From Lumbricus rubellus (Eukaryota; Annelida; Clitellata; Crassiclitellata; Lumbricidae): a stretch of DNA of 64,000 nucleotides. A program made the translations under genes and the position numbers. Positions within the stretch are counted from its first letter, which is position 1. Each line of letters begins with the position of its first letter. Location: the NCBI GenBank assembly GCA_945859605.1, contig OX243827.1, positions 26,739,852 through 26,803,851 of the forward strand. The letters run 5' to 3'. Shown here piece by piece: positions 31,001 through 40,533 of this stretch. The notes beneath the pieces are model-generated. The model had not been told where the DNA came from. It made no database searches and saw nothing but the letters and a program-made list of their open reading frames with translations.

Positions 31001-33929
31001 TTGCTGACCTTTAATTGCTGTAGCATAATATTCAAATATTTTGTTTAATAACCATTCTAATGTCACCAGGGTCTTTTAACGTGCAGTTCTACACAAAATG
31101 CGCGGTTGTAAATGAATTTGTGCAGTTGTAAAAGCAATCTTGTGCAGTGATCATCATTACGAAAGGGAACGGCAGGCGGTTTACCACGAAGGAGCGACAT
31201 GGAACGAAGGACTTGTGCTGTGAAAAGTATTCATGAAGGTCACATTTTAAGTGGATTACCATAAAAAGGTTATCAGTTTTTATAGCCAGCGACTTGTGAC
31301 ATTTTGGGGGAAATGTTTTGATCGACGACTAAAAGAAAAAAGGTCGTCAGAAATTTGGCCACCAAAGTCAAACCGGATCAAAATTGCAGGTTGTGCAGTT
31401 CTAAAAATTTCCTTTAAAAAGCCCTGAATGTTACACGCATCCACGATTCCACGTGTATGTTACATTAAGAACACGATTGTGAGTTTATAGTTATAATAAT
31501 TATTGTTTTGTCTAAACGATCTGTTTGCTTTTGCAATATAGGCCAGTGCTCTTGGCATAAGTTTTCTGTTGTCTTTGACTGGGATCTTAAAATCCGGAAG
31601 CCTAGAGTGAAATTTGTAGTGTATTGTATTGCAAGTATTATAGTGATCATTTACAAAACGTTTCTCTCAGCAAAAGTTTCTCAGAAGCGCTTTGCGGTGA
31701 CCGACCCCGAGACAAAAGGCATAATGTTAGACGAGAGAACAATGAGGAAAGCCAACAGAGAGGATTGCGAAGCAAACTGATGGTGGATGTCGATTCCACG
31801 GAGAGGGACCTAGGCAGACAAAGCATCTGGATTGAGACATGGCGGTCAACCCGATAAGGGAATCTTAGAGGGCCCATAGAAGTGTCTGAGAAAGGACGAA
31901 GTTGTGATCACAAAGAACATTCCGAGCAAGACCCAACTGAGACTTAAGAACCACAAAATTTCGATTTGAATACGGGCTGAGAGAGGGAGCCAGTGAAGTT
32001 GATCAGTCATGAATGCAGAGATGCTGGAGAATCGAAAAATGCCGGCTATCAGTCTGGCAGCAGCATTGAGTACGGGCAACAAAGGAGATCGGCGAGCCCT
32101 ACAGATGCCAACGAGGAGAAATTACAGTAGTCTATCCGAGAATGAAAGAATTGAGGTTACACGGAGGTAATTAAAATGAGTGTCTATTCTAGTATATTAG
32201 TAAAACCATGGCATTATAGCAGGAACTAACAGTGGTAATAAAAAATATATAAATACGCAAATGCACCTGAATATTCGCATATGAAACGGAAAGATCTATC
32301 GACACTTCCAAAGCAGAATGTCACTTGTTGTCCAGGTTTCGATTCCACGCATGCTCCATCATGAAAATCGGTGGCATTAATTGTGGCATCTAAACAACAC
32401 GAAACGTTTGTTAGCAAAAGATGATGGCAAAGTATTATTCGAAGAGAAGTGTTCAAAATTGACGGCCTATAGCCTAATAGCAGAAAACTGCGTCTGAAAT
32501 TCAACTATTCTACTACTCATTCAACCATGTAAACTACTAATCTCTGCATGAAACAAGACCACAGAGCGAGCAGGCTTGCTACTATAAGAGCCATCTATCA
32601 GAACTTTTCAAACGAAGTTGCTACACTTGGATAATTAAATATCACAAGGCGACCCGTGCATTTTCCATAGGCCTACTTGAATGATTCAGAAAGCATTGCT
32701 GATGCGAACACAAAATTATCATAAAGATGTACGCAAAACAACTAATTGCTTAACAAGTAGAGTTTCGTTTTTGGTTTACTGATTCATAGGGTTACGAACC
32801 GAACCTCAAATTGGCTGAGCCTCCTTTTCCATTGGTATCCTACCATACAAATACCTAACTCCATGCAAATGGAATTGATTGAGTAGACCTACTAATGCAA
32901 CAGTGAGTTGGAAAGAAAATTTGGTAAGGTAGGCTATAGCCTACTTCTGATTCAGCCTGTTCAAAATGCATATTTTTCACTAGTCTTAGGCTACCAGTCT
33001 CTTTGCTCTCAATGCAGCGCTTAGCTGTTCGTATTCAGATCAACTGAATTATAAGTTCGAATACGATGGAACTATTTGGAGCACTATTTGATTCAATAGC
33101 GAATCGAATATTCGGTTCAGTTCTAAAAGATAATTTCATTTGCCATGCATTCTTTGTAAGCCGATACTTTTCAATACATTTAGGTAGGCCTACTAAGTTG
33201 AAACCATGAAATTGAGGATTCGGTTTTCTTATTTAAAATGTAACTCGCAATACATAAGCCTACCAGTTGGTATTGTTGGGTGACCATTCACCCATGACCA
33301 TTTCAAACTTTCACTTGCCAATAACCTTCGTGCGTCGATGACGATTGTCTCATTCGCTAATACTTCTCTTCCTATGAAACGATCGACTTTCCCTTTACGT
33401 TCTAGGCTATCAATGACGATCAAAGAGGAACCTGGAACATGCACTCTGCACCAGTTACTTGCTCCTTTGAAAGGCTTACGCACTGGGCGACCATTGCTGT
33501 TAAGAAATGTCGTAAAGCAAGTCTTTTCAGAGCTTATATTGTAGCAGAGTGAGATATTTGTGTCGGTTCGTAATTTCTGGCATTGTGCCACTTCCAGTGA
33601 CTGCCACGAACCTGCATGAACGAAAATTAGGTCAACACTTAAGACAGATATAAAATCATTAAACAAGCCAGGGACTGATTAGATCAGTCAACTAAAAATA
33701 ATGATTAGCAAAGTAAGCCAACTGTAAATGGGTTAAATAAATAGGTCAACTAAATAGACCGATCAACTAAATGGGTCAACTAATTAAGTAGGAGTGTCTG
33801 ATAAATAGGTATATTAAATAGGACAGTCAATTAAGTAGGTCAATAAAATGGCAAGCTGTTAAATATGAGATTTTAATAGAAACATGCTCACTTACCAGCA
33901 AGAAGGCTCACAAACAACAATCGAAACAT
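21812..33929 (-). CDS. Receptor paralog 3: complete dual-CTLD type I receptor with four ITIM/ITSM-like motifs
   Basis: Eight exons: 33896-33929, 33264-33611, 32267-32389, 30417-30635, 28124-28300, 27197-27484, 26750-26843 and 21812-22082. All have GT/AG ends and compatible phases, giving an open 517-residue protein. CTLD1 is about residues 12-168, CTLD2 169-300, Thr-rich stalk 301-396, membrane segment 397-427 ending RKRK, tail 428-517. The tail holds SEYATV, TIYAEV, VIYASV and VVYADL in a row, each fitting S/T/V-x-Y-x-x-V/L, separated by 13-17 residues. That spacing suits independent ITIM/ITSM sites better than an ITAM. LINE fragments sit in introns 3 and 4, and the 4.7-kb last intron contains a LINE, a palindrome cluster and nested mariners. 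Function as an inhibitory-type receptor is inferred. Confidence 0.85.
22339..22417. repeat. Two adjacent perfect palindromes
   Basis: AAGTCGACAT and its complement at 22339-22361 around a 3-nt centre, then 28-nt perfect arms (22361-22388 and 22390-22417) around a single T. The second could extrude as an almost loop-less hairpin. It lies about 250 bp upstream of the paralog 3 tail exon, inside its last intron. Confidence 0.9.
22770..23972 (-). mobile_element. CR1/L2-like LINE, 5'-truncated, long open reverse transcriptase
   Basis: Minus-strand frame open from the truncation point to a TAG near 22827. Motifs in order: [33 protein letters not shown], active-site YADD in [28 protein letters not shown], and the C-terminal [19 protein letters not shown]. 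The stop codon falls inside the 3' hairpin (GGGAGCGCCTCTGAGTAG). The tail is (GAAT)n. Lacks endonuclease and ORF1, so not autonomous, but with fewer lesions than the other copies. Confidence 0.9.
23972..24250. repeat. Multi-arm palindromic repeat cluster
   Basis: Alternating direct and inverted copies of ATAAATTTTATTTATCGTAT-type arms, each bordered by CCATAA/TTATGG hexamer runs and ATGGCGTCTAT or ATGGCATTTATG segments. It can fold into several competing hairpins. It directly joins the truncated 5' end of the LINE. Confidence 0.8.
24804..25579. mobile_element. Nested mariner-like element with very long inverted repeats
   Basis: Ends CACTGTGTCCGGTTAAAAAG in both orientations, TA on each side (24802-24803, 25580-25581), with imperfect inverted repeats of roughly 230 bp. 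The short centre has a minus-strand remnant reading [12 protein letters not shown], like the last catalytic block of mariner transposases. Inserted in the outer element. Confidence 0.8.
26055..26240. repeat. (ATCC)n microsatellite with (TA)n end
   Basis: Runs of CCATCCATC and CATTCATCC ending in ATATATATAT, interrupting the outer mariner transposase. Confidence 0.9.
26750..26843 (-). CDS. Paralog 3 exon 7, transmembrane segment
   Basis: 94 nt between acceptor TTGCAG and donor GTAAGT. Encodes [20 protein letters not shown] and a further stretch ending IIRKRK, a clear membrane span with a basic stop-transfer end. Confidence 0.85.
27197..27484 (-). CDS. Paralog 3 exon 6, Thr-rich stalk
   Basis: 96 codons between acceptor TTGCAG and donor GTAATT, with a run of Thr and two related units [10 protein letters not shown] and [10 protein letters not shown]. 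Mucin-like spacer. Confidence 0.8.
28124..28300 (-). CDS. Paralog 3 exon 5, second half of CTLD2
   Basis: 177 nt between acceptor AATCAG and donor GTGCGT. Contains [20 protein letters not shown] and [14 protein letters not shown]. Confidence 0.9.
28739..28786. repeat. Short AT-rich palindrome
   Basis: ATGATAGTTTAAATTA and TAATTTAAACTATCAT face each other across a short loop, in an intron of paralog 3. Confidence 0.7.
29342..30275 (-). mobile_element. CR1/L2-like LINE, 5'-truncated, frameshifted
   Basis: Minus strand begins at the active-site YADD region ([13 protein letters not shown]), then [18 protein letters not shown] and [16 protein letters not shown], then changes frame near 29810 ([20 protein letters not shown]). 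The 3' hairpin has GGGAGCGCATCTGAATAG and the tail is (ATAG)n. Inserted in the intron between the two CTLD2 exons of paralog 3. Confidence 0.85.
30417..30635 (-). CDS. Paralog 3 exon 4, first half of CTLD2
   Basis: 219 nt between acceptor TTTACAG and donor GTGTTG. Contains [20 protein letters not shown] and [17 protein letters not shown]. Confidence 0.9.
31620..32130 (-). mobile_element. LINE 3' fragment, degraded
   Basis: A minus-strand frame shows NAAARLIAG and [19 protein letters not shown], the C-terminal ORF2 region of CR1/L2-like LINEs. The 3' end has AAAGCGCTTCTGAGAAAC and an ACAAT-type tail. Lies in intron 3 of paralog 3. Confidence 0.7.
32267..32389 (-). CDS. Paralog 3 exon 3, second half of CTLD1
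   Basis: 123 nt between acceptor GTTTAG and donor GTGCAT. Contains [24 protein letters not shown] and FICEYS. Confidence 0.9.
33264..33611 (-). CDS. Paralog 3 exon 2, first half of CTLD1
   Basis: 348 nt between acceptor ATGCAG and donor GTAGGC. Contains [34 protein letters not shown] and [12 protein letters not shown]. Confidence 0.9.
33896..33929 (-). CDS. Paralog 3 exon 1, signal peptide
   Basis: [12 protein letters not shown], donor GTAAGT, phase 1. Confidence 0.8.
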
Positions 33930-34131
33930 TATAATGTCAACTTCAGATTTTACGCCTTTAGATGAAATGATATTTACAACCGAGAATACTAGTCTTGGCT
34001 ATTATATCGGATAATATTCATACATTGCTTTGGATTAACACCCACAGCTCGAATGTAATAAGGCCAGTTAGAAATCTATCTGGATGTTACACGAGATACT
34101 TTTAGCAGATCAGCCTAGTGGTCGACTGAAC

Positions 34132-34138
34132 ATTTATG
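34132..34138 (-). promoter_or_regulatory. TATA-like position, paralog 3
   Basis: CATAAAT on the minus strand, about 204 bp upstream of the ATG, beside GTAAATTGC. Aligns with TATAAA in paralogs 1 and 2 but has a substituted first base. Confidence 0.4.
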
Positions 34139-34514
34139 ATGCAATTTACAATATCTATAGATCTATTTGACTTTCCGCGCTAGGATAGGTCTACCGGGTT
34201 TACTCTTTGCATCCTAAACTGCCTATGCAGATACGTCCAGTAAAATTGCCAGCTTTATTCGGCGTGACAAGTCCATAAATATTATTCTAAAAATATCTTA
34301 TGCAGGATGTAGGGTATTATACCGCATGCCTTCAGCTACAATTATAAGCAACTAGTGGATAATAAGAATTATGCAGCCTTTTGACCTTTGTACTTGCCTA
34401 AACCGGAACTCTGCCACTTCCGCTTTCTGATGGTGCCAGTCCTAAGTATTGAGAAAAGAGGAGGGAATCGTTAATTGCCAGGGTAGTTAAACAGACAATT
34501 ATAGAGACCTACTC

Positions 34515-35160
34515 AATGTACTCAAACCTACCACCTCCACCCACCCTACACTCACCTCTACCCTCCACTCCACCACCCGAACCCCCAGCCCAAGCCAGTT
34601 CCCACCCCACCCCACACCCTCCACCAACACACCCCAAACTCACCCACCCGACAACACCCCACCACACTCCGACCTCTCCACCGGTACGCCACCCGTGAAA
34701 TTAGGGTTTTCTGGAGAAAAAAAAAACACCCCATCCCCCACGAAACCCCTCCCCACCCCAACCCCAACCCCACTAACTCCGACCTCCACCAGTAGGCCAA
34801 TTATAGTAGGACTTTACAGCAAAGCGGATTGGAACATCTCTCACATCAGCTGCGTTTATATAATGGCCATGCAAGCGTTTAAAAAGGTGTTTAATAAACG
34901 TAGGGTTTTTGCCCCCACCCTGGCCCCCATGGTGGTAGAGATTAGCCAACCCCTCTACCGTGTGGTTCTGATGGTCTTCTGTCTGGGTACAAAGTTTGAA
35001 AAAAATAGCTGGGTTTTTGTGAAAAAAATTTGGGGGGTTTCACCCCTCACCCTGACCTCCATAGTGGTGGAGAATCGCCAACCCCTCGACTTTGCGTCTC
35101 ATGCCGAGACCTACACATTAGTAAAGGTTTGGAGTGAAAAGGTCAAAAACTGTTGAAATG
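34515..35160. repeat. C-rich low-complexity sequence and a duplicated segment
   Basis: 34520-34800 is dominated by CCCACC and CCCCA words on the plus strand. 34902-35110 has two imperfect copies of a unit with CACCCTGxCCxCCATxGTGG and GCCAACCCCTC. 35170-35195 has (CAGA)n followed by an AT-rich end. Probably part of a transposable element; the long proline-rich frames are not considered genes. Confidence 0.5.
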
Positions 35161-35195
35161 CATTCCGGTCAAACACACAGACAGACAGACAGAAT

Positions 35196-35959
35196 CTTCT
35201 CTTTATTAATATAATATTATAATAAATTAAAGCTGTTGCTCGATTAACAAATTTAATCGCGATTAATCGCACGATTAAAATTTTTAAACAAAATTAACTG
35301 CATATTAATCGACATTTTTCACATTACCTGACATAGCTGCTTACTTGCTAAGCTTATTACAGGACAGTTCAATTAACCATAAGCCTAAAAGTAAAATGAT
35401 TAATTCTTGACTAATAATGACTGCTAATTGTTATTCCTCTTAATTTCAGAACAGTTCTGTGTAACAGTAATAATCGAGTAAACAGTAAACAATTCAAATC
35501 AGCCAATGTTGCCAACAAGTTTCCTACTATAGTCTTTCCTCTTAGTTTGAGCTAGGCCTACCTTTAGACCTACAACGACATCAACTTCCATAAAGTGAAA
35601 CTTAGGGTTCAACTAACACATACATGTAAAGGTGAAACTAACACATTATGTGATTATTAAATTAATGACCTAGTCAATTGCTTAAGCAAACAAGTTTGTT
35701 TACGTTGGCTGGTTCAAGTGAGGCTCTTTTTTATTCACAACTTAGACAGACACAGAAAAGAGACGTTCACATGGGACCGTGGTGGCCTATGATCCTAGGT
35801 ATTCCTAGCTAACTTAGATAATAGCGCTGGGTATTTCTCCTTCTGTAACTTCCACCACTGCAGTGGATCCAGATCTTTCTCAATCGACTACTATTAAAGT
35901 ATAAATCAACATGTTCAATTGGCGCTGTATAATTGTACCGCATAAATCGATAGGTCAAA
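35196..35959. other. Intergenic sequence between paralogs 3 and 4
   Basis: AT-rich, no supported gene. 35235-35295 repeats ATTAATCG and GATTAA words. Confidence 0.4.
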
Positions 35960-36330
35960 TGCGTGCTTAGAAAAAGGTGACGTCATGTAGACCATCATCT
36001 TCTCGGAACAATGTTGCGCTGTACATTGTACATGCAAAGTTCTTGCCCTTCACTCTGCTCAGAATACAATTTCAGACTTTGCATGGTAGTGGTGAGGACG
36101 ATCGGGCGAATGAGACCACCCACTCCCCGCTGAGCGCAGTAAAGTACTAGGTGAATACGAAGCAGGCGGACTAAGGTCAAGTAGATAAGTCAGAGCAAGT
36201 AGACAATTCAGAGTAAGTTGGCTATACGAAACTCTTGTTTGGCACCGCCATAATAAAAAAAGTAATCCCAATTTCATTGCGATGACGGGCAGGGAGCACG
36301 CGAAGGATAGGTTATTTGACGCGCAACATA
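35960..36330. other. Conserved block downstream of paralog 4
   Basis: Counterpart of 21070-21420, with the same order of short conserved stretches, including CAAAGTTCTTGCCCTTCACT and GACTTTGCATGGTAG. Supports origin of the cluster by duplication of a unit larger than the coding region. Confidence 0.5.
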
Positions 36331-36654
36331 ATTCAGGTATTTGGACAGTTAAGACCGATGCAGAGCGTAGGGTGCGGCCACGGCAGTCCAGACGTGCGGA
36401 AGGTAAGCCATGGTAAAAGTATAGACAGCAACAGGGTTTACAGTGGCTAGAAGCGCGTTGGAACGGCGTTCCCACTCCTCTCGAAATTCTTTGCTTGCGT
36501 TCACGCTGCTCACCATGCATGGAACCCTGACATGCGTTCCAATAAAACTCTTCTTCTGCGTTCCCACTGCTCACCCATTCGGCGTCTCCTACTACTCACC
36601 AAAACCACTGTAACCCCCGGACAGCATCGACGGAATTTGCTGCGAAAAAATTAG

Positions 36655-37295
36655 CATAACATAACATAACATTTTTTATTTGGCAACCAACACAAACTTT
36701 ACAGATACTGTAATTCTACATCATATATGTCTTATGTCGGATCGCCCAGGAGACCCAAAAGGGGGCCAAAGATCCCGCTAGCCAGGGCCACCTGAGAGAA
36801 TTGGTTTAGAAATATTCAGCACGGCAGACTGGAAAATAAAGCAGCTTTATGAACAAAATATCTTAACTAGCATACTAATACAAAACAAAAGGTGAGTTAG
36901 AAAAGTGGAATAAAGTCAGTGCAGTCATATACACGAAAAACAAGTGCACACTCCCGTATGAAGGTGAATTAACAGTAATTCCCAAGATTGGTAGAGGTCT
37001 ACATTCCTTGTTGGATGAAGGTAGAAAGCTCCCGTTTAAAGAGACGAAGAGACGGCAGGGAGCGAATATCAAGAGGAATGCTATTCCATGTTCTTGGTCC
37101 AATACATTTAATAGATGCAAGCCTTGTATTAGTGCGGGCAAAGGGAATATAGAAAGGGTTAGTATTTCTCAAGCCACGCTCTTGAATATCAATTCTGAAT
37201 TTGAAGTAATCTTTATAGGTAGCTGGTAGTTGATTATGAATATATCGATACATAAATATTCCAATTTGTAATTGCCTTATTTGATCTGGTTGCAT
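36655..37295 (-). mobile_element. LINE 3' fragment, another subfamily
   Basis: Minus frame reads IGIFMYRYIHNQLPATYKDY, NTNPFYIPFARTNTRL and IGPRTWNSIPLDIRSLPSL, the C-terminal region of a non-LTR reverse transcriptase. The tail is (ATGTT)n. Located between the conserved downstream block and the tail exon of paralog 4. Confidence 0.75.
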
Positions 37296-37687
37296 CTACG
37301 CCAGTGTCTTTGGTTGCTGCGTCAATGCGATAGCCTATTGCGAAAGCTCAGACGCAGCTCGTATATGCAGTCGGAACTGAGGCGTTGAAAGTGAGGTTAA
37401 AAGTGAAAAGGTTAGTTCCTGACCCCAACATACATAGGCTTATTGGTTGCGATCTGAGGTTGAGATGCATTGCTATGGAACTCAGCAGAGATGGTAGTAA
37501 GGTTGAGTTTTGCCAGGTGCTGATGGGATAATTATAAGACGACTTTTTCAGTTTTATCAGTTCTGCATAAACTGGTCTTGGATGCTGTGTAGCAATCCAC
37601 CAGTTTCAGCTCCAGGTTTTACATAGATCGCTTCCAGATAAATAGCATCTGCGGGCGTAGCTGCTTTATTCGTTGGTGCGGATGACT

Positions 37688-38177
37688 TCATAGGCCACTG
37701 GGTTCAGAATAAATGGCATTCGGATCACCCAATGGGATTGCTTTAGCAAGAGAATAGACATTGTGCTGATCAACAGCTGCAATGTTGTAGTAATGGTTAG
37801 GGACAGGTGCAGTAACTTTAGACTTATTATCTAGCATGAACGGTTCTGCATACTCTGAGTTATTCCTTGACGTTGGTGGCGCAAATGGTTCGGAATAAAT
37901 GGGACTGAGAGACAAGGCCACTTTGTCGGCACTCCTTGTGTTCTGTTGGTCTTTTCGTGCAAGATCAAGGTCACTGGTGGGTTGAACGCTGGCGTAGATG
38001 GGGTTGTTGGTAGGCGCTGGGCATTGGGTCATTTCGAGATCAGCATAGATGGGGTTGTCAGCTAGAAAAGTATCTTCTGACGGTCTGTTGTCTGGAACCA
38101 CGGCTGCATATTCGGAAGAGATCGTCTCACCTTGTTGTTCTGTGTTCCCCAAGGGTGATGTCTCATTTCGTTTGGCA
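37688..38177 (-). CDS. Paralog 4 exon 8, cytoplasmic tail
   Basis: Opens after acceptor TTCAG with AKRNETSPLGN and is open for 163 codons. Proximal YxxV/L motifs (YAAV, YADL, YASV) are followed by YSEP, YAEP, YYNI, YSLA and YSEP. YxxP resembles Crk/Nck-type SH2 ligands, an inference. This is the longest tail in the cluster. Confidence 0.85.
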
Positions 38178-40488
38178 CTGAATAAAAACCATAAAAGGTT
38201 CAACTTTATCTGTTATCATAAGCAGACCTAATGAGGAAAAACATCGGTTTACTTCTGCATAGCTCCTGAGCATCGACGAGTTGAATCAAAGAATATAGGC
38301 CATTACTCCAGTCTCTTCACTCAGCTTTTAACAGTAAATGGATGTTTTGGCCTATCTATTTATTTATCATATTGGCCTAGTCTATTTCCATTTGAACATA
38401 GTATGATCTATCCAGTTTATGTGCTAAACACTTGATGCTGAGCAACTTTGGTAGTAGTTGAATGACTGTTGTAACTGAAACAACGTATGACTGTTGTAAC
38501 TGAAACAATGGACTGTTTGTGCTAGTATACTGGCACAGGCTATGACGTCAATGTTTTAGTATACTGAAACAGCCACGCCCATGACCAATGGCAAGCCTCC
38601 AAATTGACAAGTGGCCTGTCAATCAATTCATATGCGTGGTCGGCCAGCCAATCAAATTTTGTCCGTGTGTTCATATGTGTCTTTGTATGTGTCTATGTCT
38701 GCGTTTGTATGTCTTTTGTTAATTAAGGTCGAAAGACATGCCGCTGCCCGGCCGCCCACCCGCTGACACTCGTCTAACCAAATTCAACACCCACCAACGC
38801 TTGCGGCCGCCCACCCGCTGGCCCTCACCTATCGAAATTCCCAATTTGGCTGCGTCAACACCCACCAACGCTTGCGGCCGACCACCCGCTGGCACTCCCC
38901 TCGTCCAAATTCAACACCCACCAACCCTTGCCTGATATGAACTTTATAATTAAACAACCACATGTGGATACCGTGTGCAAAATAGTGACGTGTGCAAAAG
39001 AGTGCAGCGTGCAAAAAGTAGTTCCGGCAGCAACGTGTACAAAGAGAAAATAGTCCGCCACAGGTTTCCTATGCGCGTAGGCGAACAACCTAACAGGTAG
39101 TACTTTGGCATATCACTGCGCGCTTGATATTATAAAAATTCTACAATCAACTACTTTTGCATTCGTCTTCGTATCTGAACAACACGTACTTCATATCTTT
39201 CCGAACGCATCTTCAATGGATCTCAAAACGAAAACTGGAAGTCGCACTATGACACCAAATACCGTGAGTATTTTAAATTTAAGGAATAAAATACACTGTC
39301 ATATTGTGTGCTATATCCAAAAACTTTCATGGTGTGTGAGATTTGAACTCTTTATCTATAACACTTTCTTTTATGATGAAATTCTTGAATACTTTGAATT
39401 GTAGGCGAACAACCAACTTTTTAAGGAGTCGATTGGAAACGGACGTTATCTAACAGCAGCCATTTTCAAGGATGAAATTATGGTACACATTCGCGAATAT
39501 GCAGAGGATGGTGGAAAACCATACCCAACGAAAAAGGGTGCATCATTCGGCAAGGCTGCATGGTCGAGATTTCTTAGTCACTTCGACGAAATGGCTCGAA
39601 TGGTAGATCTCTTGAGATCTAATCAACACGTCGACTACTACCAGCATGTTGGTGGCCGATACTACGTTTCCATCAACAACCAATTCAAATGCGTAAACAT
39701 CCGTCGCTATTTCCTTCCTCCAAACTGTGCTAAGGAGAGGCCGACGAGGAGTGGCATAGCTCTCCGTTTGGAGGAGTGGGACCTTCTACTAAAGACGATC
39801 CCAATCCTACATGACCGTTTACCAGAATTGAAAGGTGCAACATCTTGCAATAATGCTTTGGATCATTTGAACCAAATGGACTATCTGAACTGTAAGTTGT
39901 GTAACCCATTCCAAACCAAATCTTAACATTATGTGTAAAGAGACAATTTTGGAACATTTCATTTTTCTTTTCTTTTCTCGAATTATATATTCTTAGTTAT
40001 TCGATAATGCTTCTCTATTTTAATAAAGTTTCTGAATCATTTCTGATGTGTTTTCGTCAATTTATAAAATTTTTGAAAGAAAAAATATTTTTGTCACGAG
40101 ATGATTTTTAAGTGGTATTCGTATACTACTCATGCATTTCAATGGATACAGATTATTTTGGTCATTTCTTGCATGTTTCATACAATTTGTAAAAGTTTGG
40201 TAGGAAAAAATATTTTTGTCACGCGTTGTCCTAGAAGATACCTTTTCCCTATACTTTAAATTACACAGGATAACAAAATAACACAGATTGGTAATACTCA
40301 AGCGTACAAGGCTCGAATGTGGGGCGCGGTGGTGTAGTGGTGGCGTCGTTGCCTTGAAGACATAAGGTTCGAGGTTCGAATCCGCATAGCCGCGTAAGGA
40401 CCTTGGGCAAGTCCTTCACTCGCAATTGCTCAGCGCTTCGGCGTGAAACTCCGATGCAGTGTCCGCTCTGCATTCGGGAGCGCTTCTG

Positions 40489-40533
<45 letters not shown>

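Noticed and set aside
34516..35156. Proline-rich frames in C-rich sequence
   Set aside because: Low-complexity composition with duplicated non-coding segments; frames overlap on both strands with no recognisable domain.
38738..38935. Proline-rich protein encoded in the Polinton repeat
   Set aside because: The same frame exists in mirror image in the other terminal repeat, and alternative frames overlap it on the opposite strand; it reflects a short tandem repeat inside the inverted repeat.
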